This document shows, in pieces, positions 19,277-28,643 of a stretch of 64,000 nt of DNA. The stretch is from Moraxella pluranimalium. GTDB lineage: Bacteria; Pseudomonadota; Gammaproteobacteria; Pseudomonadales; Moraxellaceae. The notes below the pieces were generated by a model. It saw nothing but the letters and a program-made list of their open reading frames with translations, made no database searches and was not told the origin of the DNA. Both the position numbers and the translations under genes were made by a program. The DNA lies in assembly GCF_002014825.1 (NCBI RefSeq), contig NZ_MUYU01000012.1:6149-70148 (forward strand). Reading direction: 5' to 3'. Within the stretch, counting starts at the first letter, position 1; each line of letters opens with the position of its first letter.

Positions 19277-19790
19277 CCTTGGTGAATTCAAGCTCAACTT
19301 CAGTTGGGCGGTTGAATACACTCACGGTTAGATGAAGTTTTGATTTGTCGTAATCAACTTTTTTCACCAAGCCTTTGAAATCAGTGAATGGGCCATCGAT
19401 GACCAAGACTTCTTCGCCTGGTTCAAATAGCGTCTTCGGACGTGGTGCATCGCCATTTTTATTGATGCGATTTAGGATGCGGTCCGCTTCTGCTTTGGTG
19501 ATTGGCGCTGGATGTTCAGGTGTGCCACCAATGAAACCTGTGATATTTGGACAAGTTTTAACAACATGCCAAGTATCTTCGTTCATTTCCATATTAATCA
19601 GCACATAGCCCGGAAATAGTTTTTGTTGCGTGGTGCGTTTTTTGCCATCACGCATCTCGATGACTTCTTCGGTAGGTACAAGGACATCACCGAATTTATC
19701 AGCAAATTCACTGCGCTTAATACGCTCAATCAAAGAACGCTGAACTTGATTTTCATAACCAGAAAACGCTTGAATAATATACCAACGCAT
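19260..19790 (-). CDS. nusG: Transcription termination/antitermination protein NusG
   Basis: Binds RNA polymerase, increases elongation rate, links to Rho and to ribosomal S10. The 176-residue protein has the NGN domain (starting MRWYIIQAFSGYENQV, with FPGYVLI near residue 60) and the C-terminal KOW domain (GEEVLVIDGPFTDFKGLV). GGAGAGG precedes the ATG. The secE stop is 25 bases upstream, the usual secE-nusG pair. Confidence 0.97.
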   Translation of the reverse strand: MRWYIIQAFSGYENQVQRSLIERIKRSEFADKFGDVLVPTEEVIEMRDGKKRTTQQKLFPGYVLINMEMNEDTWHVVKTCPNITGFIGGTPEHPAPITKAEADRILNRINKNGDAPRPKTLFEPGEEVLVIDGPFTDFKGLVKKVDYDKSKLHLTVSVFNRPTEVELEFTKVEKIN

Positions 19791-19815
19791 GCGTTCAACC
19801 TCTCCAATTTATTCG

Positions 19816-20277
19816 TTAAATAATAAAACCAATGACATAATTAAAGAACATATCAAGTAGCCACACCAAAATACCAACAATAATCATGACAAGGATAACT
19901 TGCCATGTGTATTTGATGGTTTCGTCTTTGGTTGGCCATGTGACACGGCGCAATTCAATACCCGCATCTTTTAGCAATGTTTTAAATGCACGACCTTGAT
20001 GTGTCAGCGCCAAACAAACAAAAGCAAAAATGACCAATCCGGCTGTAATACCGATTTGGGTCCAAATGTTGTTGGCTGGTGCCCAGTATCGTGGCAAATA
20101 CTCACTCACCAAAGTTGATGAGATTAAAGCAACAATCGCCAATAACCACAAAATAGAATCTAAGCCTGTACGAGTTTTAGCAACTTCGACAACGCTTTCT
20201 TTTGAGATGGTTAGTGGTGTTTTTTGTTGAGTTGTATTTGTTGATTGGGTATCCAAATTGTCTTTGTTATTGCTCAT
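19816..20277 (-). CDS. secE: Preprotein translocase subunit SecE
   Basis: Clamp subunit of the SecYEG inner-membrane channel. The 153-residue protein has a polar N-terminal tail (1-37) and three predicted membrane segments (about 40-60, 72-92 and 125-150), as in the E. coli form. The conserved amphipathic stretch before the last segment reads ELRRVTWPTKDETIKYTWQV. It lies between trnW and nusG and is probably cotranscribed with both from the promoter at 20435-20462. Confidence 0.95.
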   Translation of the reverse strand: MSNNKDNLDTQSTNTTQQKTPLTISKESVVEVAKTRTGLDSILWLLAIVALISSTLVSEYLPRYWAPANNIWTQIGITAGLVIFAFVCLALTHQGRAFKTLLKDAGIELRRVTWPTKDETIKYTWQVILVMIIVGILVWLLDMFFNYVIGFII

Positions 20278-20338
20278 GCAGTGACTTGCCTTGGAATGAC
20301 CAATTTTTTTGATGTAAAAGAGTGGTATTATAAGAAGA

Positions 20339-20414
20339 TGGCAGGCGATGAGGGACTCGAACCCCCAACCCTCGAATTTGGAGTCCGATGCTCTACCAAT
20401 TGAGCCAATCGCCT
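20339..20414 (-). tRNA. tRNA-Trp (anticodon CCA)
   Basis: A complete 76-base cloverleaf with encoded CCA end: acceptor AGGCGAT/ATCGCCT, D-arm GGCTCAATTGGTAGAGC, a 7-base anticodon loop CTCCAAA with anticodon CCA, and a T-arm with GTTCGAGTC. Its place before secE-nusG is the conserved site of trnW in Gammaproteobacteria. Confidence 0.98.
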
Positions 20415-20434
20415 AGGGTTAGTTATGGATTGCT

Positions 20435-20462
20435 ATTATATCAAGCTTTTTTGATTTTGCAA
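20435..20462 (-). promoter_or_regulatory. Sigma-70 promoter for trnW-secE-nusG
   Basis: TTGCAA (20457-20462) and a perfect TATAAT (20435-20440) are 16 bases apart on the minus strand, about 20 bases before the tRNA 5' end. Confidence 0.82.
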
Positions 20463-20494
20463 GCTTTTTTTGCAAAAAAGTTATTGGTAGATAA

Positions 20495-20529
20495 TAAAAA
20501 AAGACAAACCCTCTCGGATTTGTCTTTTT
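20495..20529 (-). terminator. Intrinsic terminator of tuf
   Basis: On the minus strand a 14-bp stem (20516-20529 with 20498-20511, one G-U pair) closes a GAGA tetraloop and is followed by TTTTTTTATTAT. It separates the str genes from trnW-secE. Confidence 0.93.
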
Positions 20530-20551
20530 GCTTGGTTGTTCTGTTTGACGA

Positions 20552-21742
20552 TTAGTCTTTAACAGTTGCAACAACGCCAGCACCTACGGTACGGCCGCCT
20601 TCACGGATTGCGAAGCGAAGACCTTTGTCCATAGCGATTGGGTGGATTAGCTCAACGCTCATCTCAACGTTATCGCCTGGCATAACCATTTCAGTGCCTT
20701 CTTGTAGAGTGATTGCACCAGTTACGTCAGTCGTACGGAAGTAGAACTGTGGACGATAGCCATTTAGGAATGGGGTGTGACGACCACCTTCTTCTTTAGA
20801 TAGTACGTATACTTCTGCGTCGAACTTGGTGTGTGGTGTGATTGAACCTGGCTTAGCAAGTACTTGACCACGTTGAACTTCTTCACGCTTAGTACCACGT
20901 AGTAGGATACCACAGTTCTCACCTGCACGACCTTCGTCTAGCAGTTTACGGAACATTTCAACACCAGTACAGGTAGTTTTTTGAGTTGGTTTGATACCAA
21001 CGATTTCGATCTCTTCACCAACTTTGATGACACCTGATTCAACACGGCCAGTTACAACAGTACCACGACCTGAGATTGAGAATACGTCTTCGATTGGCAT
21101 TAGGAATGCTTTATCAACAGCACGCTCTGGCTCTGGGATGTAGCTGTCTAGGGTGTCTAGTAGTTCTAGAATTGCTGGCTCACCATATTGACCTTGGTCA
21201 CCGTTTAGGCCTAGTAGTGCAGAACCTTTGATGATTGGAGTGTCATCACCTGGGAAGTCGTAGTCAGATAGAAGTTCACGAACTTCCATTTCAACTAGCT
21301 CTAGTAGCTCTTCGTCGTCAACTAGGTCGCACTTGTTCATGAATACCATGATGTATGGTACGCCAACCTGACGAGATAGTAGGATGTGCTCACGAGTTTG
21401 TGGCATTGGGCCGTCAGTTGCAGCAACAACTAGGATAGCGCCGTCCATCTGTGCAGCACCAGTGATCATGTTTTTAACATAGTCAGCGTGGCCTGGGCAG
21501 TCAACGTGTGCGTAGTGACGCGCAGCAGTGTCATACTCGATGTGAGAAGTGTTAATGGTAATACCACGTGCTTTTTCTTCTGGAGCAGAGTCAATTGCAG
21601 CGTAGTCTTTTGCTTCACCACCGTGGTGCTTAGCAGCAACGGTCGCAATAGCAGCAGTTAGAGTGGTTTTACCATGGTCAACGTGACCGATGGTACCAAC
21701 GTTTACGTGTGGCTTGTTACGTTCAAACTTGGCCTTTGCCAT
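20552..21742 (-). CDS. tuf: Elongation factor Tu
   Basis: GTPase that delivers aminoacyl-tRNA to the ribosome. The 396 residues start [14 protein letters not shown], and [13 protein letters not shown] and the NKCD specificity motif are present. The frame is open 16 codons further upstream, but ATG at 21742 has GAGGA upstream and matches the universal N-terminus. A stem-loop (21807-21840, 8-bp core CAATGCTG/CAGCATTG) without a T run lies between fusA and tuf and may be an RNA-processing or pause site. This is the only tuf in the window; it is last in the str unit and is followed directly by trnW. Confidence 0.98.
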   Translation of the reverse strand: MAKAKFERNKPHVNVGTIGHVDHGKTTLTAAIATVAAKHHGGEAKDYAAIDSAPEEKARGITINTSHIEYDTAARHYAHVDCPGHADYVKNMITGAAQMDGAILVVAATDGPMPQTREHILLSRQVGVPYIMVFMNKCDLVDDEELLELVEMEVRELLSDYDFPGDDTPIIKGSALLGLNGDQGQYGEPAILELLDTLDSYIPEPERAVDKAFLMPIEDVFSISGRGTVVTGRVESGVIKVGEEIEIVGIKPTQKTTCTGVEMFRKLLDEGRAGENCGILLRGTKREEVQRGQVLAKPGSITPHTKFDAEVYVLSKEEGGRHTPFLNGYRPQFYFRTTDVTGAITLQEGTEMVMPGDNVEMSVELIHPIAMDKGLRFAIREGGRTVGAGVVATVKD

Positions 21743-21863
21743 GATGGTTTCCTCGATTAATGTGCGATTTGGGTGTATCCCAATGCACAAAGGTTAATAA
21801 ATTTATCTGCAATGCTGCCCAAAAAAGACAGCATTGGCAGTTTTATCAGAATGGGACGATAAA

Positions 21864-23990
21864 TTACTCGTCGTCATCCTTCGCAGTGAACTTCTTGATG
21901 ATCTCGTCAGCAACGTTCTTCGGAGTTTCTTGATATTTTACAAACTCCATTGAGTAAGTTGCACGACCTTGAGACATAGAACGCATTTGAGTTGCGTAAC
22001 CAAACATCTCAGCTAGTGGTACTTCGGCACGGATAGACTTAGTACCGCCAGGTAGATCGTCCATACCTTGAACCATACCACGACGACGGTTTAGGTCGCC
22101 CATGATGTCGCCCATGTAGTCTTCTGGCGTTTCTACTTCAACTTTCATGATTGGTTCAAGTAGCGCTGGGCTTGCTTGTAGGAAGCCTTTTTTGAACGCC
22201 ATAGAACCAGCCATTTTGAACGATAGTTCGTCAGAGTCAACATCATGGTATGAACCATCGTATAGAGTTGCTTTTACGCCAACAACTGGGTAACCAGCTA
22301 GAACGCCGTTTTTCATACGCTCTTGGATACCTTTATCAACCGCTGCATGGTATTCTTTTGGAACCACACCACCAACGATTTCTTCAGCGAATTCGTATTC
22401 TACATCACCAGTAGGATCTAGCGGTTCTAGGCGTAGCCATACATGACCGAACTTACCACGACCACCAGTTTGGCGAACGAATTTGCCTTCAACTTCAACA
22501 GTTTGGCGGATAGTTTCACGGTATGCAACCTGCGGTGCACCGATGTTCGCTTCAACACCGAATTCACGCTTCATACGGTCAACGATGATGTCAAGGTGCA
22601 ATTCACCCATACCTGAGATGATGGTTTGACCTGATTCTTCGTCAGTGCGAACACGGAATGAAGGGTCTTCTTTTGCTAGACGGCCTAGAGCAACAGACAT
22701 CTTCTCTTGGTCAGCCTTAGTTTTTGGCTCAACTGCTAGAGAAATTACTGGCTCTGGGAATTCCATACGCTCAAGGGTGATGATGTTGTCGTTATCACAC
22801 AGTGTATCACCAGTGGTTACATCTTTCATACCAACTAGGGCAGCGATGTCACCTGCGCGGATTTCTTCGACTTCTTTTTGTTCATTTGCGTGCATCTGTA
22901 CGATACGACCGATACGTTCACGCTTCATCTTAACAGGGTTGTAAACGCTGTCGCCTTGCTTAACTACGCCTGAGTACACACGAACGAATGTTAGGTTACC
23001 AACATATTTGTCGTTCATGATTTTGAACGCTAGTGCAGCAAATGGTGCTTCATCAGACGCTTCACGAGATGCTTCAGTTTCGTCTTTGTCGTCTAGGATA
23101 CCTTTGATCGCTTCAACATCGTTTGGTGCTGGTAGGAACTCGATCACGGCGTCAAGCATACGCTGAACACCTTTGTTCTTGAACGCAGAACCACAAAGCA
23201 TTGGTTGGATTTCGCAAGCTAGGGTACGGATACGTAGACCTTGAACGATCTCTTCTTTGGTTAGATCGCCATTTTCTAGGTATTTATCCATTAGCTCTTC
23301 AGATGCTTCAGCAGCCGCTTCAACCATGTTGGTACGCCATTCATCAGCAGTATCTTGAAGATCAGCAGGGATATCACCGTACTCAAACTTCATGCCTTGT
23401 GATGGCTCGTCCCAGATGATTGATTTCATCTCGATCAAATCGATAACACCAGAGAAAGTATCTTCTGCACCTACTGGTACAACGATAGGCACTGGGTTAC
23501 CGCCTAGGCGAGTTTTCATTTGCTCAACGACGCGGAAGAAGTTGGCACCAGTACGGTCCATTTTGTTAACGAACGCTAGACGAGGTACTTTATATTTGTT
23601 AGCCTGACGCCATACAGTTTCAGACTGCGGCTGTACACCACCTACCGCACAGTAAACCATGCACGCACCGTCAAGTACACGCATAGAACGCTCAACTTCG
23701 ATCGTGAAGTCAACGTGGCCTGGGGTGTCAATAACGTTAATGCGGTGTTCTTTGAACTGGTTGCCCATGCCTGACCAGAATGCGGTGGTCGCAGCAGAAG
23801 TAATGGTAATACCACGCTCTTGCTCTTGTTCCATCCAGTCCATGGTAGCAGCACCATCGTGTACTTCACCGATCTTGTGTGATACACCTGTGTAGAACAA
23901 AATACGCTCAGAAGTAGTAGTCTTACCGGCGTCAATGTGTGCCGAGATACCGATGTTGCGGTAGCGGCTAATTGGGGTTGTACGAGCCAT
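21864..23990 (-). CDS. fusA: Elongation factor G
   Basis: Translocation GTPase and target of fusidic acid. The 708 residues start [26 protein letters not shown] in overlapping parts, with DTPGHVDF and NKMDRTGA. The open frame continues 16 codons upstream, but ATG at 23990 follows AGGA and matches family N-termini. In the 138-base rpsG-fusA spacer the minus strand has a 10-bp stem (AATCTGCCAG with CTGGCGGATT, one G-U pair), in the region where S7 regulates the str operon in E. coli; whether this stem is the S7 target is unknown. Confidence 0.98.
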   Translation of the reverse strand: MARTTPISRYRNIGISAHIDAGKTTTSERILFYTGVSHKIGEVHDGAATMDWMEQEQERGITITSAATTAFWSGMGNQFKEHRINVIDTPGHVDFTIEVERSMRVLDGACMVYCAVGGVQPQSETVWRQANKYKVPRLAFVNKMDRTGANFFRVVEQMKTRLGGNPVPIVVPVGAEDTFSGVIDLIEMKSIIWDEPSQGMKFEYGDIPADLQDTADEWRTNMVEAAAEASEELMDKYLENGDLTKEEIVQGLRIRTLACEIQPMLCGSAFKNKGVQRMLDAVIEFLPAPNDVEAIKGILDDKDETEASREASDEAPFAALAFKIMNDKYVGNLTFVRVYSGVVKQGDSVYNPVKMKRERIGRIVQMHANEQKEVEEIRAGDIAALVGMKDVTTGDTLCDNDNIITLERMEFPEPVISLAVEPKTKADQEKMSVALGRLAKEDPSFRVRTDEESGQTIISGMGELHLDIIVDRMKREFGVEANIGAPQVAYRETIRQTVEVEGKFVRQTGGRGKFGHVWLRLEPLDPTGDVEYEFAEEIVGGVVPKEYHAAVDKGIQERMKNGVLAGYPVVGVKATLYDGSYHDVDSDELSFKMAGSMAFKKGFLQASPALLEPIMKVEVETPEDYMGDIMGDLNRRRGMVQGMDDLPGGTKSIRAEVPLAEMFGYATQMRSMSQGRATYSMEFVKYQETPKNVADEIIKKFTAKDDDE

Positions 23991-24128
23991 AATTTTTCCT
24001 AGAAAAATTCTGTTTAATTTGGTAAATCCGCCAGCCAAACAGTGCTCGGTCTGGCAGATTTTTGAGTTTTGTTTGGGAAATTACCCAAAAACAATCGCAA
24101 GTTTTTGCTGACAAGCAGCCAAAACCAA

Positions 24129-24602
24129 TTAGAAGCGATAGTGTGAGAACGCTTTGTTTGCGTCCGCCATACGGTGAACATCATCACGTTTCTTGATGGC
24201 TGCGCCTTTACCTTCTGAAGCATCGCTTAGCTCACCAGCTAGGCGTAGAGCCATTGATTTTTCAGAACGCTTAGATGCAGCGTCTGCCAACCAACGCATT
24301 GCTAGGGCAGTACGACGGGATGGGCGTACTTCCATAGGTACTTGGTAGGTAGCACCACCAACACGGCGAGCTTTAACTTCGACGGTTGGGCGAACATTTT
24401 CTAGCACTTCTTCAAAGAAAGCGACAGGATCTTGGATGTCTTTTTTAGCAACAACTGCTTCTAGAGCACCGTAAACGATCTTTTCTGCAACTGATTTTTT
24501 ACCATCAACCATTACGTGGTTAATGAATTTAGCGATTGTTTGGCTGCCGAATTTTGGATCTGGTAGGATTTCACGGGCAGCGACGACACGACGTCTTGGC
24601 AT
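24129..24602 (-). CDS. rpsG: 30S ribosomal protein S7
   Basis: Nucleates assembly of the 30S head and, in E. coli, represses str-operon translation. Length 157 residues, starting [20 protein letters not shown] and containing [14 protein letters not shown] Shine-Dalgarno AAGGAAAC precedes the ATG. Second gene of rpsL-rpsG-fusA-tuf. Confidence 0.98.
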   Translation of the reverse strand: MPRRRVVAAREILPDPKFGSQTIAKFINHVMVDGKKSVAEKIVYGALEAVVAKKDIQDPVAFFEEVLENVRPTVEVKARRVGGATYQVPMEVRPSRRTALAMRWLADAASKRSEKSMALRLAGELSDASEGKGAAIKKRDDVHRMADANKAFSHYRF

Positions 24603-24716
24603 AATAGTTTCCTTATTTCTTCAGGATTGTCTGGTATAAAGCTAGGTTTAACCAGCCTTACTGCATGAGTGGGTCTGACACACCAAACCCCAATTCATGC
24701 AAATGATGTCTTAGGC

Positions 24717-25091
24717 TTATGCCTTAGGACGTTTAGCACCGTACTTGGAACGGCCTTGCTTACGATCTTTTACGCCTGCACAGTCAAGTGCACCACGTAC
24801 GGTGTGATAACGCACACCTGGCAAGTCTTTAACACGACCGCCACGGATTAGAACAACGCTGTGCTCTTGAAGGTTGTGGCCTTCACCGCCGATGTAGCTA
24901 GAAACTTCATAGCCTGAAGTTAGACGCACACGGCACACTTTACGCATTGCTGAGTTTGGTTTTTTTGGTGTGGTGGTGTAAACACGAGTACACACGCCAC
25001 GACGCTGTGGGCACGCTTGCAACGCAGGAACTTTTGATTTTTCCTTGATGGTTGTGCGACCCTTGCGGATTAGCTGGTTTGTAGTTGCCAT
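24717..25091 (-). CDS. rpsL: 30S ribosomal protein S12
   Basis: Decoding-centre protein. The 124 residues include [14 protein letters not shown] and [13 protein letters not shown]. The lysines in these two loops that change in streptomycin-resistant mutants (E. coli K42/K43 and K87/K88 region) are all wild type. GGGAGAG lies about 9 bases before the ATG. First gene of the str operon, with a promoter at 25195-25223 and a leader of roughly 100 bases containing the palindrome GACAGCTGTC. Confidence 0.98.
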   Translation of the reverse strand: MATTNQLIRKGRTTIKEKSKVPALQACPQRRGVCTRVYTTTPKKPNSAMRKVCRVRLTSGYEVSSYIGGEGHNLQEHSVVLIRGGRVKDLPGVRYHTVRGALDCAGVKDRKQGRSKYGAKRPKA

Positions 25092-25194
25092 AGGGCAATT
25101 CTCTCCCGTTGTTGTTAAAAATTCGCCATTAGCAAATCACCGACAGCTGTCAGCAACTTATCCAATAACGCAAATCCCCTTTTTGGGACACTAT

Positions 25195-25223
25195 ATTATA
25201 GGACTAAATTAATAAAACTTCAA
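25195..25223 (-). promoter_or_regulatory. Sigma-70 promoter for the str operon
   Basis: TTGAAG (25218-25223) and a perfect TATAAT (25195-25200) are 17 bases apart on the minus strand, about 100 bases before rpsL. Confidence 0.82.
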
Positions 25224-25319
25224 GCTTTGACAAAAAATTGTCCCAGTTTTCGCTCCATTAACGCCCTATAGTTATCATTTTAATGACAAAATTGGTCAAT
25301 TTGATGACAATTTACTTGG

Positions 25320-26282
25320 TCAATCAAGAATTTTTGGCGTTTCGATGTGCTTGATTTGAGATTTTTGGGCAAATGTCGCCATCGCTGTGCCAATCACTTC
25401 ATCAATCAGCATCCGATTGTAATACACACCCGCCCCTGTCGTCACAAGTGGCAACAGTCGATGTAGCCATGATGGGTTAAGCTTATCGATATCAAAATAA
25501 TTGCCCAAATCTGCAAGCTGTTTGGTATAAATCTGCATACTCTGATGCTGTTTGCCCAATGTATCTAGCTCTGATGCCAAGCCTGTCTCATAGGCGTTTT
25601 CAAGTACATTATGTGCCATGGCAAGTGCTGTTAGTAGGACTTGTTTTTCGTGCAGATGCTCAAGTCTTGCCGTCGATAAGATGCCAAAAGCAATCGTTAG
25701 CCCATGCCTACCCGTCAGTGGCTGCTGATAAATCATCGCAAGCCCAAAGACCGTCTTTAATGACACCATCAACAACCACGCCATATCCAGCACTACGCCT
25801 TTTAGACCCAAAGATGCTGTCATACCACCCATCGTGGCAAGCGTACGCTGTGCATTGGCAAAATCCTTGGCAAATGCTTGTTTGGCATCATCATCCATGA
25901 TATGCAGCTGCCCAAAACGCTCATCACGAGTGATGGCAAAATCAGCCCAGCGTCGTGCCAAATTCGCCACTTGATCAAACAGCCAATCACTACCCTTATC
26001 CAGTTCAGGCTTTGGGATGAATTTGAGCGCCAAAGTCTGTACACTCGTGCCTTTATGACCAAATAACAGACGAAATGCTTGACCACCTTGGGCGTGAAAC
26101 GCATCGACGCCAAAGTCTGACTTTTGGATATCCACCGCAGGATAGGCTGCTTGGTTAATCGCCAAATGCTCACCCAATTTGCTCAATGCCGTTGAAATCT
26201 TATGCGTCAATTTGCGATGGCGTGGATAAGTCGCCATCACTGGGGTATCGCTGTTGGTGGGCGTATCGCTACGGTTAGTCAT
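25320..26282 (-). CDS. EcsC-family protein
   Basis: Resembles the EcsC family, named after a Bacillus protein beside the EcsAB transporter; its biochemical function is unknown. From ATG at 26282 it has 320 residues. The N-terminal third is polar and the middle (about 165-200) holds hydrophobic stretches around GGMTASLGLKGVVLDMAWLLMVSLKTVFGLAMIYQQPL. The C-terminus contains GAGVYYNRMLIDEVIGTAM, typical of the family. A longer start at 26345 is possible but has no Shine-Dalgarno, while AGG lies nine bases before 26282. It is divergent from fabB. Confidence 0.72.
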   Translation of the reverse strand: MTNRSDTPTNSDTPVMATYPRHRKLTHKISTALSKLGEHLAINQAAYPAVDIQKSDFGVDAFHAQGGQAFRLLFGHKGTSVQTLALKFIPKPELDKGSDWLFDQVANLARRWADFAITRDERFGQLHIMDDDAKQAFAKDFANAQRTLATMGGMTASLGLKGVVLDMAWLLMVSLKTVFGLAMIYQQPLTGRHGLTIAFGILSTARLEHLHEKQVLLTALAMAHNVLENAYETGLASELDTLGKQHQSMQIYTKQLADLGNYFDIDKLNPSWLHRLLPLVTTGAGVYYNRMLIDEVIGTAMATFAQKSQIKHIETPKILD

Positions 26283-26489
26283 GTCTGTGCCTGCGTTTTT
26301 TTGTTTATGATATGCTAAAAATAATACACTGCTTAAGGGTAGCATAATTTTGGGGGAATGAAAACGCTTGGGGCGGGCTCATGTGTTTGTTTGGTGGTTT
26401 TTTGTGAAAAATTAAAAAAAATCTCATCATTGGTAAAATAATTTGTTACAATAGTCGCATTACAACTGTAAACTTATTAGGAAATGCTC

Positions 26490-27722
26490 ATGAAACGAGT
26501 CGTCATCACAGGTGCAGGCATTGTCTCATGCCTAGGCAATGATTTAACCACCGTCAAACAAGCGCTCATGGATGGAAAATCAGGGCTAACATTCAACCAA
26601 AGCTATGCCGAGCATGGTTTTAAATCACAAGTCTCTGGCAGTATCGATGCTGATAGCCTAGATACCACAGGCATCGACCGCAAGCTCAAGCGATTCATGA
26701 GCGATGCCAGCCTATATGCCTATGTCTCTGCCCTAGCTGCCATCAAAGATGCAGGGCTCAGCGTCGAAGATGTCGCTGACAATCCACGAGTGGCGGTCGT
26801 CGCAGCATCAGGTGGCGCATCGACTGCCGATGTCGTCGCTGCTGTCGATGCCATGCGTGAAAAGGGTTTGCGTGGCGTGGGTGCGATGGCTGTGCCAAAG
26901 GTGATGGCAAGCTCGGTTTCAGCTACCCTTGCCACAGGCCTAAAAATCAAAGGCACTTCGTACTCGCTGTCATCAGCCTGTGCCACATCTAGCCATTGCG
27001 TCGGTCATGCGATGGAGCTGATTCAGCTTGGCAAGGCTGATATGGTCATCGCAGGTGGCGGTGAAGGTGAGCATTGGACGCAGTCATGTATGTTTGATGC
27101 GATGGGTGCGATGAGCACGCAGTACAACGACACGCCGACCACTGCCAGCCGCCCTTATGACAAAGACCGTGACGGCTTTGTGATTGCAGGTGGTGGCGGT
27201 ATGGTCATCGTCGAGAGCCTAGAATCTGCCCAAGCTCGTGGCGCAACCATCCTTGCCGAAATCACAGGCTATGGCGCAACTTCTGACGGCGCTGAGATGG
27301 TCGCACCAAGCGGTGAAGGTGCGGTACGCTGTATGCAAATCGCCCTAGCCCAAGCAGGCCTTGACAAGGTGGATTATGTCAATAGTCACGGCACGAGCAC
27401 GCCACTTGGGGACATCACCGAGCTGAACGCCATCGCTACTGCCTTTGGTGGGGTCAATAACACCCCTGCCATCAGCTCAACCAAATCGATGACTGGTCAT
27501 AGCCTAGGTGCGGTCGGTGTCCAAGAGCTGATTTATTGCCTATTGATGATGAATCACGACTTTATCGCCCCAACCATCAACATCACCAACCTAGATGATG
27601 GCGCAAAAGACTTTGACATCGTCACCACCACACGCCACACAGCGGTGAACAGCGCCATGAGCAACAGCTTTGGCTTTGGTGGTACAAACGCCGCCCTAGT
27701 CCTACAAAAATTCTTGGGCTAA
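26490..27722 (+). CDS. fabB: 3-oxoacyl-[acyl-carrier-protein] synthase I (FabB)
   Basis: Condenses malonyl-ACP with acyl-ACP; the FabB branch is needed for unsaturated fatty acid elongation. The 410 residues carry C164 in [11 protein letters not shown]300 in [13 protein letters not shown]332 and H337 in [10 protein letters not shown], plus the FabB-like blocks [14 protein letters not shown] and [21 protein letters not shown]. These fit FabB better than FabF. Two ATGs lie six bases apart; the second is used because AGGA is only one base from the first but seven from the second. No fabA is visible nearby. Confidence 0.93.
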   Translation: MKRVVITGAGIVSCLGNDLTTVKQALMDGKSGLTFNQSYAEHGFKSQVSGSIDADSLDTTGIDRKLKRFMSDASLYAYVSALAAIKDAGLSVEDVADNPRVAVVAASGGASTADVVAAVDAMREKGLRGVGAMAVPKVMASSVSATLATGLKIKGTSYSLSSACATSSHCVGHAMELIQLGKADMVIAGGGEGEHWTQSCMFDAMGAMSTQYNDTPTTASRPYDKDRDGFVIAGGGGMVIVESLESAQARGATILAEITGYGATSDGAEMVAPSGEGAVRCMQIALAQAGLDKVDYVNSHGTSTPLGDITELNAIATAFGGVNNTPAISSTKSMTGHSLGAVGVQELIYCLLMMNHDFIAPTINITNLDDGAKDFDIVTTTRHTAVNSAMSNSFGFGGTNAALVLQKFLG

Positions 27723-27742
27723 GAGCACCATCAACCAACCGC

Positions 27743-27771
27743 CCCATCTTTTGATGGGGTTTTGTTTTTTG
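27743..27771 (+). terminator. Intrinsic terminator of fabB
   Basis: CCCCATC-TTTT-GATGGGG, a perfect 7-bp stem, followed by TTTTGTTTTTT. A near copy (26 of 29 bases) occurs at 28567-28595. Confidence 0.92.
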
Positions 27772-27776
27772 TATAA

Positions 27777-27905
27777 TGTGTGGTGTTCAGCATACAGTGA
27801 TTATTGCCAATCTTGGCGATGACTTTTTTGTGGGTAATACACTACCCAGCTTATTTGACGGTGACGATTATACAATAGAGTTATGTAACATTTTTGGTAA
27901 ATAGC
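27777..27905 (+). CDS. Short orphan open frame, possibly a gene remnant
   Basis: A 42-codon frame (MCGVQHTVIIANLGDDFFVG...CNIFGK) begins immediately after the fabB terminator. There is no Shine-Dalgarno, and the ATG lies six bases after the terminator T run. The composition (alternating hydrophobic strand, then an acidic tail) looks protein-like, so it may be the end of a lost gene rather than an expressed gene. I do not recognise the family. Confidence 0.25.
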
Positions 27906-27932
27906 CAACATGGATTGAGTTAATCATGTTTG

Positions 27933-27955
27933 ATGGTGCGTTGTACGCACCCTAC
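27933..27955. repeat. Left 23-bp inverted repeat of the islet
   Basis: Identical over all 23 bases to the reverse complement of 28488-28510. Each copy is itself an imperfect palindrome (GGTGCGT-TGT-ACGCACC) followed by CTAC. The repeats bracket about 530 bases of A+T-rich DNA. Confidence 0.9.
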
Positions 27956-28012
27956 TGGACTACAGCCCCTATTTTTATTGATAATGTTCATGTGGTTAAA
28001 GAGTAGAATTTT

Positions 28013-28433
28013 ATGTTTATAAGTTTATACGAGCCTTTTTCAGAGCAAGACTATACCAATGATGACAATCACGCAACCGTTATAAATTGTCTGGTACATT
28101 TACTATCAATAGATAAAATAGATGTGCGTGGATTTGAAATGTGGTTTAAGGATGGTCATGTTGGTGGCGATATCGCTTGGGGTATTTCGGACTGGGATGA
28201 ATATATGGCAGAAGACCACAATATCCACGAAAAATTTGATGGATATTTATTCTATATTGATGCTGATGAGCATGGTGATTTATCAAGAGGAGAGGATCAA
28301 AAAAATATTAACAAAAGAAGAGATAAAGCCCTTCATAAAAAGCATTATAGAACATTATTTAAAAATAGATATTCAAAATAATACTGGTGTATGGAATTTA
28401 ATTTGGCTGTCTAAAGATTTTGGTTTTTATTAA
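28013..28433 (+). pseudogene. Unknown small acidic protein gene, apparently frameshifted in a 7-A run
   Basis: The first frame encodes 122 residues: an acidic, aromatic-rich N-terminal part (MFISLYEPFSEQDY...GISDWDEYMAEDH...YLFYIDADEHGDL) that turns after about residue 96 into an implausible Lys/Arg-rich tail. The neighbouring +1 frame, entered at the run of seven A at 28299-28305, continues as KILTKEEIKPFIKSIIEHY and ends NLIWLSKDFGFY, which looks like natural protein. One A fewer would give a continuous product of about 139 residues. The gene lies between the 23-bp inverted repeats and is far more A+T-rich than its neighbours, suggesting transfer. The composition resembles small immunity proteins, but no family was recognised. 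Confidence 0.5.
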
Positions 28434-28487
28434 AAAAATCGATAAAGGTCAAACTAAAAATGTTGTCATCAATATTTCAGTAGTGCT

Positions 28488-28510
28488 GTAGGGTGCGTAC
28501 AACGCACCAT
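28488..28510. repeat. Right 23-bp inverted repeat of the islet
   Basis: Exact reverse complement of 27933-27955. Confidence 0.9.
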
Positions 28511-28566
28511 GAAAAAGCAATTTAAAACTAGACTGCGAGAAAATGTCGTGAGTCGATGCATATACA

Positions 28567-28595
28567 CCCCATCCCTTGATGGGATTTTGTTTTTT
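28567..28595 (+). terminator. Second copy of the fabB-type terminator, at the islet's right end
   Basis: CCCATC-CCTT-GATGGG stem followed by ATTTTGTTTTTT; 26 of 29 bases match the fabB terminator at 27743-27771. It ends any transcript coming out of the islet. Confidence 0.85.
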
Positions 28596-28643
28596 ACCAA
28601 AGTGCTTTACAATAAAGCTTTTAGTCATTCAATCATGATAGTT

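Noticed and set aside
20552..21790. N-terminally extended forms of tuf, fusA and other genes
   Set aside because: The added residues have no family match, and internal starts have proper Shine-Dalgarno sequences.
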